Assembly (NCBI RefSeq): GCF_000013605.1
Contig: NC_007908.1
Coordinates: forward strand, 1,674,001-1,738,000
Length of the DNA: 64,000 nt
DNA from: Rhodoferax ferrireducens T118
GTDB lineage: Bacteria; Pseudomonadota; Gammaproteobacteria; Burkholderiales; Burkholderiaceae_C
Reading direction: 5' to 3'
Shown here piece by piece: positions 42,611 to 50,703 of this stretch (the first letter of the stretch is position 1; every line of letters begins with the position of its first letter). The notes below the pieces were generated by a model. That model was not told the origin of the DNA and did not search any database. It saw nothing but the letters and a program-made list of their open reading frames with translations. The translations under genes were made by a program, and so were the position numbers.

Positions 42611-43824
42611 GCGAACATCAACCACAGGACTCATCTCTGACACGGCGCCACTGGCTGGTGCTGGCAGCGTCGGCCGTGAGCGGATGCGGTGGCGGCAGCA
42701 CCAGCACCACGGCGAGCCTGTCACCAGGCACTGGCGGCACCGGCGTTGTCTATACGCAAGGTTCTATTTCCGGCTTTGGCAGTGTGATCGTGAACGGTAT
42801 CAAGTTTGACGATCTGCAGGCCACGGTACAGATGGACGGTGGACCGGCTGAATCCAGCAATCTGCGCGTGGGCATGGTGGTCGCTGTGCAAGGCACACGC
42901 CTGGCCGACCCCACCCTGGGCACGGCCAGCCACATCGAGGTCTGGTCGATTGCGCAAGGCCCGGTGCTGCAAGGACCGACCGTGACGCAGAATTCCCAGC
43001 GTGCGGATGGCTCCGTCGCCGAGTTTGCCGAGTTCTCCGTGGCGGGCATGACGGTGCAAACCAACCCCGACACCTCGTTTTACGGCGTTGCTCTGGCGTC
43101 GGACCTGCTACCCAACCAGGCGGTGACGGTGTGGGGCCTGCAGGCAGGCGCGGATGGCACCCGCTGGACGGCCACTTATGTCGAGGTGCGCCCGATGGGC
43201 ATGGACATGGTCAGCACCGGCGTGGTCCACGTGGCGGGCTTGCAGCGCTCACTCAACGGCTTGCTGCTCGCGGGTTCGATGGCCGACACGCTGGTTGACG
43301 GATCGTTGGTGCGGGTTCAGGGTGTCTGGTCTGATGCCAGTAACAGTCTGGCGGTGGCGCACGCCAAGTTGCTGGGCTCCGGGCTGCTTGGCCAACTGCC
43401 CGACGAGGCCAAGATCGAGGTCGAAATTGAAGGCTTCGTGACCGACACGCCGACGGCCAGCGGCTTCATGCTGGGCAACATCGTGGTGGACGCCAGCGCC
43501 ATTGCCCCCATCAGTACACAGATCAAAGAGGGAGCTCGGGTGGAGGTGTATGGCACCTGGCAGTCAGGCGTGCTCAAAGCCACCGAAGTCGAACTTGAAA
43601 ACGAGCAGACTCTGCAAACGGTCGAGCTCAAGGGCGTGATCGAGGTATTTACCAGCAAGGCGGAATTTTGGGTGCGGGGGCAGCGCTGTGATGCCTCGGG
43701 TATTGCCAAGGTCGAGCACGGCACGCTGGCTGATCTGAAACAGGGGGTTGAGGTCAAGCTCAAGGGCAGCAAGGCCGGCGACGTGGTGATGGTGACTGAG
43801 CTGGAAATAGTCGTGAACGACTGA
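42607..43824 (+). CDS. DUF5666 repeat lipoprotein
   Basis: The 405-residue product has a twin-arginine-like N-terminus (TRRHWLVLAA) and a lipobox VSGCGGG, so it may be a Tat-exported lipoprotein. The rest consists of repeated beta-rich DUF5666 modules with patterns such as GSISGFGSVIVNGIKFD, LRVGMVVAVQG, and SLVRVQGVW. There are no catalytic residues that I recognise. It is translationally coupled to the DUF6502 gene and lies divergent to the haem lipoprotein, which suggests a common envelope role. Function is unknown. Confidence 0.8.
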   Translation: MSEHQPQDSSLTRRHWLVLAASAVSGCGGGSTSTTASLSPGTGGTGVVYTQGSISGFGSVIVNGIKFDDLQATVQMDGGPAESSNLRVGMVVAVQGTRLADPTLGTASHIEVWSIAQGPVLQGPTVTQNSQRADGSVAEFAEFSVAGMTVQTNPDTSFYGVALASDLLPNQAVTVWGLQAGADGTRWTATYVEVRPMGMDMVSTGVVHVAGLQRSLNGLLLAGSMADTLVDGSLVRVQGVWSDASNSLAVAHAKLLGSGLLGQLPDEAKIEVEIEGFVTDTPTASGFMLGNIVVDASAIAPISTQIKEGARVEVYGTWQSGVLKATEVELENEQTLQTVELKGVIEVFTSKAEFWVRGQRCDASGIAKVEHGTLADLKQGVEVKLKGSKAGDVVMVTELEIVVND

Positions 43825-43880
43825 TGGCAGCAGGCAGGGGGAAAGCGGTCGCCAGGCCGTTTTGGATTTTCTATGCAATA

Positions 43881-43938
43881 AAACAGGCTGTAGCCCCCGT
43901 CATTATTGCCTTATTCGCTATCGTTTATATAGCAATTA
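43881..43938. repeat. Dispersed element, copy F
   Basis: AACAGGCTGTAGCCCCCGTC followed by TTATTCGCTATCGTTTATATAGC. It lies between convergent genes, and its right end covers the stop codon of the TauE/SafE gene. Confidence 0.7.
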
Positions 43939-44691
43939 ATGCAGCGCATCCCATACCAACTTGGTGCCGGTCAGGAGCATGCCCAGGTAGACCAGGCGGT
44001 AAAACAGCACCGGGTTGATGCGCCTGGCCAGATGTACGCCGATCCACACGCCGATCGGGGCGATCGGCAGCAACACCAATGAGGTCGCCATGTTGCGCAC
44101 GTCAAGCAAGCCCAGCCAGGCATAGGGCACCCATTTGGCCAGGTTGATCACAAAGAAAAAGTAGGCCATGGTGGCGGTGAACCTCAAAGGCGACAAGCGC
44201 AGCGGAATCACATAAGCATTGATCGGCGGGCCACCCGCGTGGGCAATAAAACTGGTAAAACCCGCCGTGGCTGACAGCAGGGCGCCCAGCCACTTCGGCG
44301 GCGGCGCACTGTCGGGCCGAGGTGGAAACAGCAGGCGCTGCGCCAGAAACCCCAAGGTGAACAGACCCACGATGCCGGCCACGGTATGGGGGTCAAGCAG
44401 CTTGAACAAAAGCGCCCCGATCACAATGCCGACCAGGCCGCAGGGGATCAGAAACTTCAACAGCTTCAAATCAAAGTCTTTGCGAAAGGCGGCCATGCCC
44501 AGAATGTCCATCAGCAGCAGCACCGGCATCAGAATGGCAGCCGCTTGCGGCACGCTCACGGCCAGCGCCATGATGGGCACGGCCAGCGAACCAAAGCCCG
44601 CGCCAAAACCGCTCTTGCTGACACCCAGCAAGAGCACAGCCGGGACGGTGACCGCGTAGAAATAGGGGTCGGTGATGATGGGGAATGTCAT
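43936..44691 (-). CDS. TauE/SafE (DUF81) family membrane transporter
   Basis: The 251-residue product has about seven to eight membrane helices in two repeated halves, with GFGAGFGSLAVPIMAL in the first and GFTSFIAHAGGPPINAY in the second, the signatures of the family. Members export or import sulfonates, sulfite or other anions; the substrate here is unknown. The last codon and stop fall in dispersed element copy F. Confidence 0.9.
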   Translation of the reverse strand: MTFPIITDPYFYAVTVPAVLLLGVSKSGFGAGFGSLAVPIMALAVSVPQAAAILMPVLLLMDILGMAAFRKDFDLKLLKFLIPCGLVGIVIGALLFKLLDPHTVAGIVGLFTLGFLAQRLLFPPRPDSAPPPKWLGALLSATAGFTSFIAHAGGPPINAYVIPLRLSPLRFTATMAYFFFVINLAKWVPYAWLGLLDVRNMATSLVLLPIAPIGVWIGVHLARRINPVLFYRLVYLGMLLTGTKLVWDALH

Positions 44692-44718
44692 CGAGTGAGA
44701 CAGTTGTTCGGCGTCAAA

Positions 44719-44750
44719 GAGGGCCTAAGCCCCCGTGGGTATTGCCTGAG
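44719..44750. repeat. Partial dispersed element, copy G
   Basis: GAGGGCCTAAGCCCCCGTGG keeps the core half of the element; the AGCTAT half is missing or diverged. It is upstream of the DUF1841 gene. Confidence 0.4.
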
Positions 44751-44854
44751 GGCTTGGCGCGTGGCAGGGATACTGGGCAAAGACCTGCATTTTCACGCGA
44801 CACCGTTGCAGGCGGCTGCAAAGCAGGCGGCAGGGCGCGACAATACCAATCATT

Positions 44855-45289
44855 ATGTTTTCACCTTCGCAAGCGGATGTCCGCCAATTTTTTTGTACTA
44901 TTTATGCCAAGGCCCAGGCAGGTCAAGCGCTGGAAGCTATTGAAACAATAGCAAGCCTGTGGATTGACGAGCACCCCGAATACCACGCCGAGTTGGCCGA
45001 TGTGGACGCTGCCCTGGGCAGCATGCAGGATACCGAGGCCGGCCAGAACAATCCGTTTCTGCACTTGTCCATGCACCTGTCCATCAGCGAGCAGTGCAGC
45101 ATTGACCAGCCGCGCGGCATTCGCCAGGCGGTGGAGTTGCTCACGCACCGGCGCGATTCCTTGCACCTGGCGCATCATGAGGTCATGGACTGTTTGGGCC
45201 GGATGATTTGGGAGAGCCAGCGCGCCGGTCGTCCGCCCGACGGCGCCTCCTACATTGCCTGCGTGCAACAGCGCGCCACGCGCGACTGA
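44855..45289 (+). CDS. DUF1841 family protein
   Basis: The 144-residue helical, soluble protein matches DUF1841 by the sequence WIDEHPEYHAEL and the highly conserved NPFLHLSMHLSISEQ followed by QPRGIR, and DCLGRMIWE. It has no signal peptide and no known function. His and Glu residues are conserved, so a metal-binding role is possible. It ends before a bidirectional terminator shared with the convergent cytochrome gene. Confidence 0.88.
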   Translation: MFSPSQADVRQFFCTIYAKAQAGQALEAIETIASLWIDEHPEYHAELADVDAALGSMQDTEAGQNNPFLHLSMHLSISEQCSIDQPRGIRQAVELLTHRRDSLHLAHHEVMDCLGRMIWESQRAGRPPDGASYIACVQQRATRD

Positions 45290-45300
45290 CCGCAGCCCAA

Positions 45301-45331
45301 AAAAAGCCGCTTGTGAACCAAGCGGCTTTTT
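45301..45331. terminator. Bidirectional intrinsic terminator
   Basis: AAAAAGCCGCTTG, loop TGAAC and CAAGCGGCTTTTT form a symmetrical hairpin between convergent genes, with A and T runs on both sides. Confidence 0.92.
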
Positions 45332-45346
45332 GACGCGAGCGGGGCT

Positions 45347-46012
45347 TTACTTGAACTTGGCCTGCGGCAGGGTTTGGAGCACACCCGGCAGCGAGCTGAC
45401 GTAGTTGGCGAGTTCTTTCAGTTCCGCATTGGAGAATTGCTTGGCTACGCCACCCATGATGGGGTTGCCACGACCCCATAGCGCCTTGCCTTCGGTCTTG
45501 TAGGATTTGAGCGCCACAAACAGATAATCGCCGTGCTGGCCGGCAATCTTGGGATAGGTGGGGTCAATCGGTTGGCTGAAATTGACGCCATGGCAAGACA
45601 CGCAGTTGCCTTTTTGCAGCAGCGCTGCGACTGGGGCCGAGCCTGCGGCGGCTGGGCCCGGGGTCGGCGCCGCTGGCATCTTGTTCTGCGCTTCATAATA
45701 GGCCGCGACATCGGCGATGTCCTGATCACTCAGGCCAGCGGCAATGCCGCGCATGGTGGGATGCTTGCGATCGCCCTTTTTGTAGGCACTGAGAGCCGAC
45801 GCAATGTACTTGGCGCCCTGGCCCGAAATCATGGGAACCTTGTAGACCTCTGGAAAACTCGATTGGTAACCCTTAATGCCGTGGCAGCCGACGCACATGG
45901 CGATTTTTTTCTCGCCCGCTTTATCATCTCCCTTGATTTCCTGTGCGTAAGAAGAAGTAGCCGTGATACAAGCGAGCAACAAGACAGACATTGGCGACAG
46001 GAATTTATTCAT
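45347..46012 (-). CDS. Dihaem cytochrome c (c4-type)
   Basis: The 221-residue periplasmic protein has a signal peptide (MNKFLSP..., cleavage near SSYAQ) and two cytochrome c domains with haem sites CVGCH (40-44) and CVSCH (137-141). Candidate axial Met residues lie in the PTMRGIA and PIMGGVA segments. An Ala/Pro-rich linker joins the halves. Such c4 proteins carry electrons to terminal oxidases. The ATG at 46012 fits the signal peptide. Confidence 0.93.
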   Translation of the reverse strand: MNKFLSPMSVLLLACITATSSYAQEIKGDDKAGEKKIAMCVGCHGIKGYQSSFPEVYKVPMISGQGAKYIASALSAYKKGDRKHPTMRGIAAGLSDQDIADVAAYYEAQNKMPAAPTPGPAAAGSAPVAALLQKGNCVSCHGVNFSQPIDPTYPKIAGQHGDYLFVALKSYKTEGKALWGRGNPIMGGVAKQFSNAELKELANYVSSLPGVLQTLPQAKFK

Positions 46013-46114
46013 TTTGTTGGGACAATCAACCAAAGTTTGAGATAGATCAGAGAATTATTATATCGGTCAACTTTCTTCTACGACACTGCTGTTTCCCCCA
46101 ATCAAATCACCACC

Positions 46115-46969
46115 ATGAAATTCCACGGAACCAAAAACTACGTCGCCACCCCGGATCTGATGCTGTCGGTCAATGCGGCCATCACGCTCAAGCGGCCACT
46201 GCTGGTCAAGGGTGAGCCCGGCACCGGCAAAACCATGCTGGCCGAGGAGGTGGCAGGCGCCTTGAACATGCCGCTGCTGCAGTGGCATATCAAGTCGACC
46301 ACCAAGGCGCAGCAGGGCCTGTATGAATACGACGCGGTCAGCCGCCTGCGCGACTCTCAGCTGTCCAGCCTGGACGGCGGTGAGCGGGTCAAGAACATCC
46401 ACAACTACATCCTCAAGGGTGTGTTGTGGCAGGCCTTTACCGCCGACGAGCCGGTGGCCTTGCTGATTGATGAAATTGACAAGGCGGACATTGAATTTCC
46501 GAACGACTTGCTGCGCGAAATTGATCGCATGGAGTTCTATTGCTACGAAACCCGTGAGTTGATCCAGGCCAAAAACCGGCCGCTGGTGTTCATCACCTCC
46601 AACAACGAAAAAGAGCTGCCGGATGCCTTTTTGCGCCGCTGCTTCTTTCACTACATCAAGTTTCCCGACGCCGACACCATGCGCAACATTGTCGACGTGC
46701 ACTTTCCGGGCCTGAAAAAAGAACTTTTGAGTGCCGCCATGAAGACGTTTTACGACGTGCGCAACCTGCCGGGCCTGAAAAAGAAGCCTTCCACCAGCGA
46801 GTTGCTGGATTGGCTCAAGCTGCTGCTGGCCGAAGACATTCCCCTCGATGTGCTACAAACTCCGGTCGACAAAGTGGCGGTGCCGCCGCTGGTGGGCGCA
46901 CTGCTGAAGAACGAGCAGGATGTGAGTTTGTTTGAAAAACTGGTGTTTATGCAACGGCACAACCGCTGA
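46115..46969 (+). CDS. MoxR-family AAA+ ATPase
   Basis: The 284-residue product is a chaperone-like ATPase. Walker A is GEPGTGKT (33-40), Walker B is ALLIDEIDKAD, and sensor I is ITSNNEKELPDAFLRRC. MoxR proteins act with von Willebrand factor A partners to load cofactors or mature complexes; a VWA gene follows after one intervening acetyltransferase. It starts the run that ends with tamB. Confidence 0.93.
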   Translation: MKFHGTKNYVATPDLMLSVNAAITLKRPLLVKGEPGTGKTMLAEEVAGALNMPLLQWHIKSTTKAQQGLYEYDAVSRLRDSQLSSLDGGERVKNIHNYILKGVLWQAFTADEPVALLIDEIDKADIEFPNDLLREIDRMEFYCYETRELIQAKNRPLVFITSNNEKELPDAFLRRCFFHYIKFPDADTMRNIVDVHFPGLKKELLSAAMKTFYDVRNLPGLKKKPSTSELLDWLKLLLAEDIPLDVLQTPVDKVAVPPLVGALLKNEQDVSLFEKLVFMQRHNR

Positions 46970-46995
46970 AGCACAAGCCCAAAAACCAGAGATTG

Positions 46996-47598
46996 ATGAA
47001 TATGGCATTCGTTGAACCTGTCACCCTGGCGGCACGCGGTGTCAAGCTGGTGCCGATGGCACTGAGCCATGAAAGCGGCTTGCGCGCCGCCGCCGCGGAT
47101 GGCGCGCTGTGGCAGTTGCGCGTTACTTCCGTGCCCGAGCCGGAACAAACCCGGTCCTATATTGAGAACGCGCTGGCCATGCGTGAGGCGGGTAACCATT
47201 TTCCCTTCTGTGTGCAGAACGGCGCCACTGGCAAAGTGCTGGGTACTACCCGCTACCACGACATCGTGCCCGCCGTTAAGCGCGTGGAGATTGGCTGGAC
47301 CTGGTATTCAAAAAGCAGCCAGCGCACCCATGTCAACACCACCTGCAAGTTGCTCCTGTTGACGCACGCGTTTGAGACCTTGGGCTGCCAGGTGGTGGGC
47401 TGGCGCACCGACAACTTCAACTTTGCCTCGCAAGCCGCCATTGAGCGCCTGGGCGCCAGAAAAGATGGCGTCATTCGCGGCCACGCGTTGCGCCGCGACG
47501 GCACTATCCGCGACACGGTGATGTACAGCCTGCGCAGTGGTGAATGGCCTGAGGTCAAGGCGCAGTTGCTGTATTTGCTGGATAAACCGCGAGTTTGA
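46996..47598 (+). CDS. GNAT-family N-acetyltransferase
   Basis: The 200-residue product resembles RimJ/RimL-type acetyltransferases. The beta-bulge region VEIGWTWYSKSSQRTHVNT replaces the usual acetyl-CoA R/QxxG/A loop by a polar version of the family, and later DNFNFASQAAIERLGARKDG is the diagnostic C-terminal half. The substrate is unknown. ATGs at 46996 and 47002 are both possible. It sits between MoxR and VWA genes in the same direction, 26 bases from the former and 31 from the latter. Confidence 0.88.
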   Translation: MNMAFVEPVTLAARGVKLVPMALSHESGLRAAAADGALWQLRVTSVPEPEQTRSYIENALAMREAGNHFPFCVQNGATGKVLGTTRYHDIVPAVKRVEIGWTWYSKSSQRTHVNTTCKLLLLTHAFETLGCQVVGWRTDNFNFASQAAIERLGARKDGVIRGHALRRDGTIRDTVMYSLRSGEWPEVKAQLLYLLDKPRV

Positions 47599-47629
47599 GG
47601 CCTGTGGAACACGCACGCTTCAAGACACC

Positions 47630-48841
47630 ATGCTGATTGACTTCTTCTACACCCTGCGTTCGGCCAAATTGCCGGTCTCCGTCAAGGAATTCCTCACCTT
47701 GCTCGAAGCGCTTAAAGAGGGCGTGGTCGGCCCCAATGCGCCCGGGCCGCAGAGCGATGCGGAGCCCAGTGGCTACAAGATTGAAGACTTTTATTACCTG
47801 AGCCGCGCCACCCTGGTGAAGGACGAAAAGCATTACGACAAGTTCGACCGCGCCTTTGCCGCCTACTTCAAAGGCGTGGAGCAGTTGGCCGATTTCACCA
47901 AAGAAGTGCCATTGGACTGGCTGCGCCAAACGCTGGAACTCAACTTAAGTCCCGAAGAAAAAGCCGCCATCGAAAAAATGGGTTGGGACGAGCTGATGGA
48001 GACTTTGAAGAAGCGTTTTGAAGAGCAGAAAGAACGTCACGAAGGCGGCAGCAAGTGGATCGGCACCGGTGGCACCAGCCCGTTTGGGCATGGCGGTTAC
48101 AACCCACAGGGCATCCGTATTGGTGGCGCGGGCAAAAACAAGAGTGCCGTGAAGGTCTGGGATCAGCGCGCTTACAAGGACTACGACGACACGCAGGAAC
48201 TGGGCACGCGCAACATCAAGGTGGCGCTGCGTCGCCTGCGCAAGTTTGCCCGCGAAGGCCACGAAGAAGAGCTGGACCTGAACGACACCATCAAGTCCAC
48301 GGCAGCGAACGCCGGCTACCTGGACATCAAGATGGTGCCCGAGCGCCACAACAACGTCAAAGTGCTGCTGCTGATGGACGTTGGCGGCACCATGGACGAG
48401 CACATTGCACGGGTGGAAGAACTGTTCAGTGCCAGCAAAACCGAGTTCAAGCACCTGGAGTTTTACTACTTTCACAATTGCGTCTACGACTTCATGTGGA
48501 AGAACAACCGGCGCCGCTTCAGCGAAAAATTTGCCACCTGGGACATCATCCGCAAGTACAACAAGGACTACAAACTGATCTTCATCGGTGACGCCACCAT
48601 GAGCCCGTATGAGATTTTGCAGCCCGGTGGCAGCGTGGAATACAACAACGAAGAGGCCGGGGTCGAATGGCTGGGGCGACTGACCAGCGCCTTTCCCAAA
48701 TTTGCCTGGATCAACCCGGAGCCGCAAGGCGTGTGGCAATACCGCCAGAGCATCAGCGTGGTCCAGCAGCTCATGAACCAGCGCATGTTCCCGCTCACCC
48801 TCAAGGGGCTGGAAGACACGATGCGACTGCTGACCAAATGA
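47630..48841 (+). CDS. VWA-domain protein (CoxE-like)
   Basis: The 403-residue cytoplasmic protein has an N-terminal helical region (MLIDFFYTLRSAKLPVSVKE) and a C-terminal von Willebrand A-like domain. The metal site motif reads DVGGTMDEH rather than the canonical DxSxS, as is common in this CoxE-like family. With MoxR ATPases it forms maturation machines. Its stop overlaps the tamA ATG (ATGA, 48838-48841), so it is translationally coupled to an outer-membrane assembly factor. The ATG at 47630 is chosen over a long upstream extension within the GNAT gene. Confidence 0.9.
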   Translation: MLIDFFYTLRSAKLPVSVKEFLTLLEALKEGVVGPNAPGPQSDAEPSGYKIEDFYYLSRATLVKDEKHYDKFDRAFAAYFKGVEQLADFTKEVPLDWLRQTLELNLSPEEKAAIEKMGWDELMETLKKRFEEQKERHEGGSKWIGTGGTSPFGHGGYNPQGIRIGGAGKNKSAVKVWDQRAYKDYDDTQELGTRNIKVALRRLRKFAREGHEEELDLNDTIKSTAANAGYLDIKMVPERHNNVKVLLLMDVGGTMDEHIARVEELFSASKTEFKHLEFYYFHNCVYDFMWKNNRRRFSEKFATWDIIRKYNKDYKLIFIGDATMSPYEILQPGGSVEYNNEEAGVEWLGRLTSAFPKFAWINPEPQGVWQYRQSISVVQQLMNQRMFPLTLKGLEDTMRLLTK

Positions 48842-50703
48842 AATGGGCGCTGACCAGTCTGCTTGCAACCATGATGCTGGCGCTTGCCCCCGCGCAGCTG
48901 CGGGCGCAAGAGCTGGCAGCCGGCCCGACAGTTGCTGCGTCAGCCGCCGCTGTGCCGGCGGCGCCGGCGCAGGCGGCGTTCGAACTCACCATCGAGGCGC
49001 CCGATGAAATTCGCGAGCTGTTGCAGCGCCATCTTGAACTGTTGCGCTACCGGGAACTGACGGACCTGAGCGACAGCGAACTGGCGCGCTTGCTGACAGC
49101 GGCCGAACAAAACACGCAGGAGCTGGTGGCCACGCTGGGCTATTTCTCGCCTGACATCCGGTTCGAGCAGCAAGCCCCCGGCAACGGCGCCTCGACGCGC
49201 TTGTTGAAACTGCGCGTCGTGCCCGGCGAGCCCACCGTGGTGGGTGAAGTGAAGGTTGAACTCAAAGGCCCGATCGCCACCGACCCGGCGGCGTCCCGGC
49301 AACGCCAGCAGATTGAAGACGATTGGTTGTTGCGATCCGGCATGCGCTTTACCCAGGCCCGCTGGACCGCGGCCAAGCAGCAGGCGCTGCGCCAGCTCAC
49401 CAGCCGGCGCTACCCCACAGGACAACTCAGCGCCACCCTGGCGGACATTGATCCGGTCACCCGCCGCGCACGTTTGGACATCACGCTGGACTCAGGCCCG
49501 GCTTACCAGCTCGGTGGCCTGGTGATCAGCGGACTGGAGCGTTTTGATGCTGCTCTGGTGGCGCGGCTGGCGCGCCTGACGCCCGGCGCCAGCTACGACC
49601 AGGTGCAGCTGGTGGCTGCACAGCAGCGCCTGGCGGACAGCGGATTTTTCGACTCGGCCTATGTCTCGCTCGACACCTCGGGCGACCCGTCCGCCACGCC
49701 GGTGTTGGTGCAGCTGCGCGAGGCGTGCCTGCAAAAGCTGGTACTCGGTATAGGCGCCAGTACCGACGGCGGCGCCCGCCTGTCGGTCGAACACACGCAC
49801 CACAAAGTCCCGGGTATCGGCTGGCGCGCCGTCAGCAAGCTGATGCTGGACCGCGAGACGCGCGCGATTGGCAGCGAGCTGACCTCGCCGCCCGACGCGG
49901 ACAACTGGCGCTGGGTCACGGCAGTCCAGGTGCAGAAGCAGCGGCTTGGCAGCTTCGATGTCAACAGCCAAAGCCTGCGCGGCGGGCGCAGCCAGAGCGG
50001 GGACCGGATTGACCGCAACTACTACCTGCAATACGACCGGGCCGACAGCGCCACCAGCGATGCCAGCGCACCCGCCACGGCCGCAGCGCTGAGCGCCAAC
50101 TACGCCTTCACCCTGCGAAACTTTGACAGCCTGCCCTTTCCCAACAGCGGCTGGGGTTTCGGCGTGGAGGTGGGCGGCGGCACCACGCTGGGCAGTCAGC
50201 GTGACCCGTACGGCCGCACTCTGGCGCGCGCGCTGGGCTATTGGCCGTTGGGGCGCAGCGCCGATGGTGCATCAAGCGCCCTGCGTGCCGGCCGCCTGGC
50301 ACTGCGCGCCGAGGCGGGCGCGGTAGTCGCCAAAGATGGCATCAACTTGCCCAGCACCCAACTGTTTCTGACCGGGGGCGACAAGACGGTGCGCGGCTAT
50401 GGCTACCGCGACCTCGGCGTCACGCTGCCAGACGGGCAAACCACGGCAGGGCGTTACCTGGCGGTGGGCAGTCTGGAGTGGCAGCGCCCCATCGTCAAGG
50501 ATGGTCGTTTGACCGACTGGGAAAGCACCGTCTTCATGGATGCCGGGGCCGTGGCCGACAAGCCGGCCGAGCTGCGCGCCAAGGTTGGCGTGGGTGTCGG
50601 CGCGCGCTGGAAGAGCCCGGTCGGGCCGCTGCAGATTGACCTGGCCTACGGCGTGGCGGTTAAACGCTTTCGCTTGCACCTGAATGTGGGGTTCAGCTTT
50701 TAA
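48838..50703 (+). CDS. tamA: Translocation and assembly module subunit TamA
   Basis: The 621-residue Omp85-family outer-membrane protein has a signal peptide (cleavage near LRAQE), three POTRA domains (about 45-300) and a C-terminal 16-strand barrel. The barrel contains the conserved GGDKTVRGYGYRD (the VRGF/Y lid-lock motif) and ends with Phe, as expected for BAM recognition. It works with TamB in moving proteins or lipids to the outer membrane. It overlaps the VWA gene and tamB. Confidence 0.93.
   Translation: MKWALTSLLATMMLALAPAQLRAQELAAGPTVAASAAAVPAAPAQAAFELTIEAPDEIRELLQRHLELLRYRELTDLSDSELARLLTAAEQNTQELVATLGYFSPDIRFEQQAPGNGASTRLLKLRVVPGEPTVVGEVKVELKGPIATDPAASRQRQQIEDDWLLRSGMRFTQARWTAAKQQALRQLTSRRYPTGQLSATLADIDPVTRRARLDITLDSGPAYQLGGLVISGLERFDAALVARLARLTPGASYDQVQLVAAQQRLADSGFFDSAYVSLDTSGDPSATPVLVQLREACLQKLVLGIGASTDGGARLSVEHTHHKVPGIGWRAVSKLMLDRETRAIGSELTSPPDADNWRWVTAVQVQKQRLGSFDVNSQSLRGGRSQSGDRIDRNYYLQYDRADSATSDASAPATAAALSANYAFTLRNFDSLPFPNSGWGFGVEVGGGTTLGSQRDPYGRTLARALGYWPLGRSADGASSALRAGRLALRAEAGAVVAKDGINLPSTQLFLTGGDKTVRGYGYRDLGVTLPDGQTTAGRYLAVGSLEWQRPIVKDGRLTDWESTVFMDAGAVADKPAELRAKVGVGVGARWKSPVGPLQIDLAYGVAVKRFRLHLNVGFSF

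Noticed and set aside
44928..44957. AGCTATT-CAATAGC palindrome in the DUF1841 gene as another element copy
   Set aside because: Only the inverted-repeat half is similar, and the protein is conserved there (family motif region), so chance similarity is more likely.
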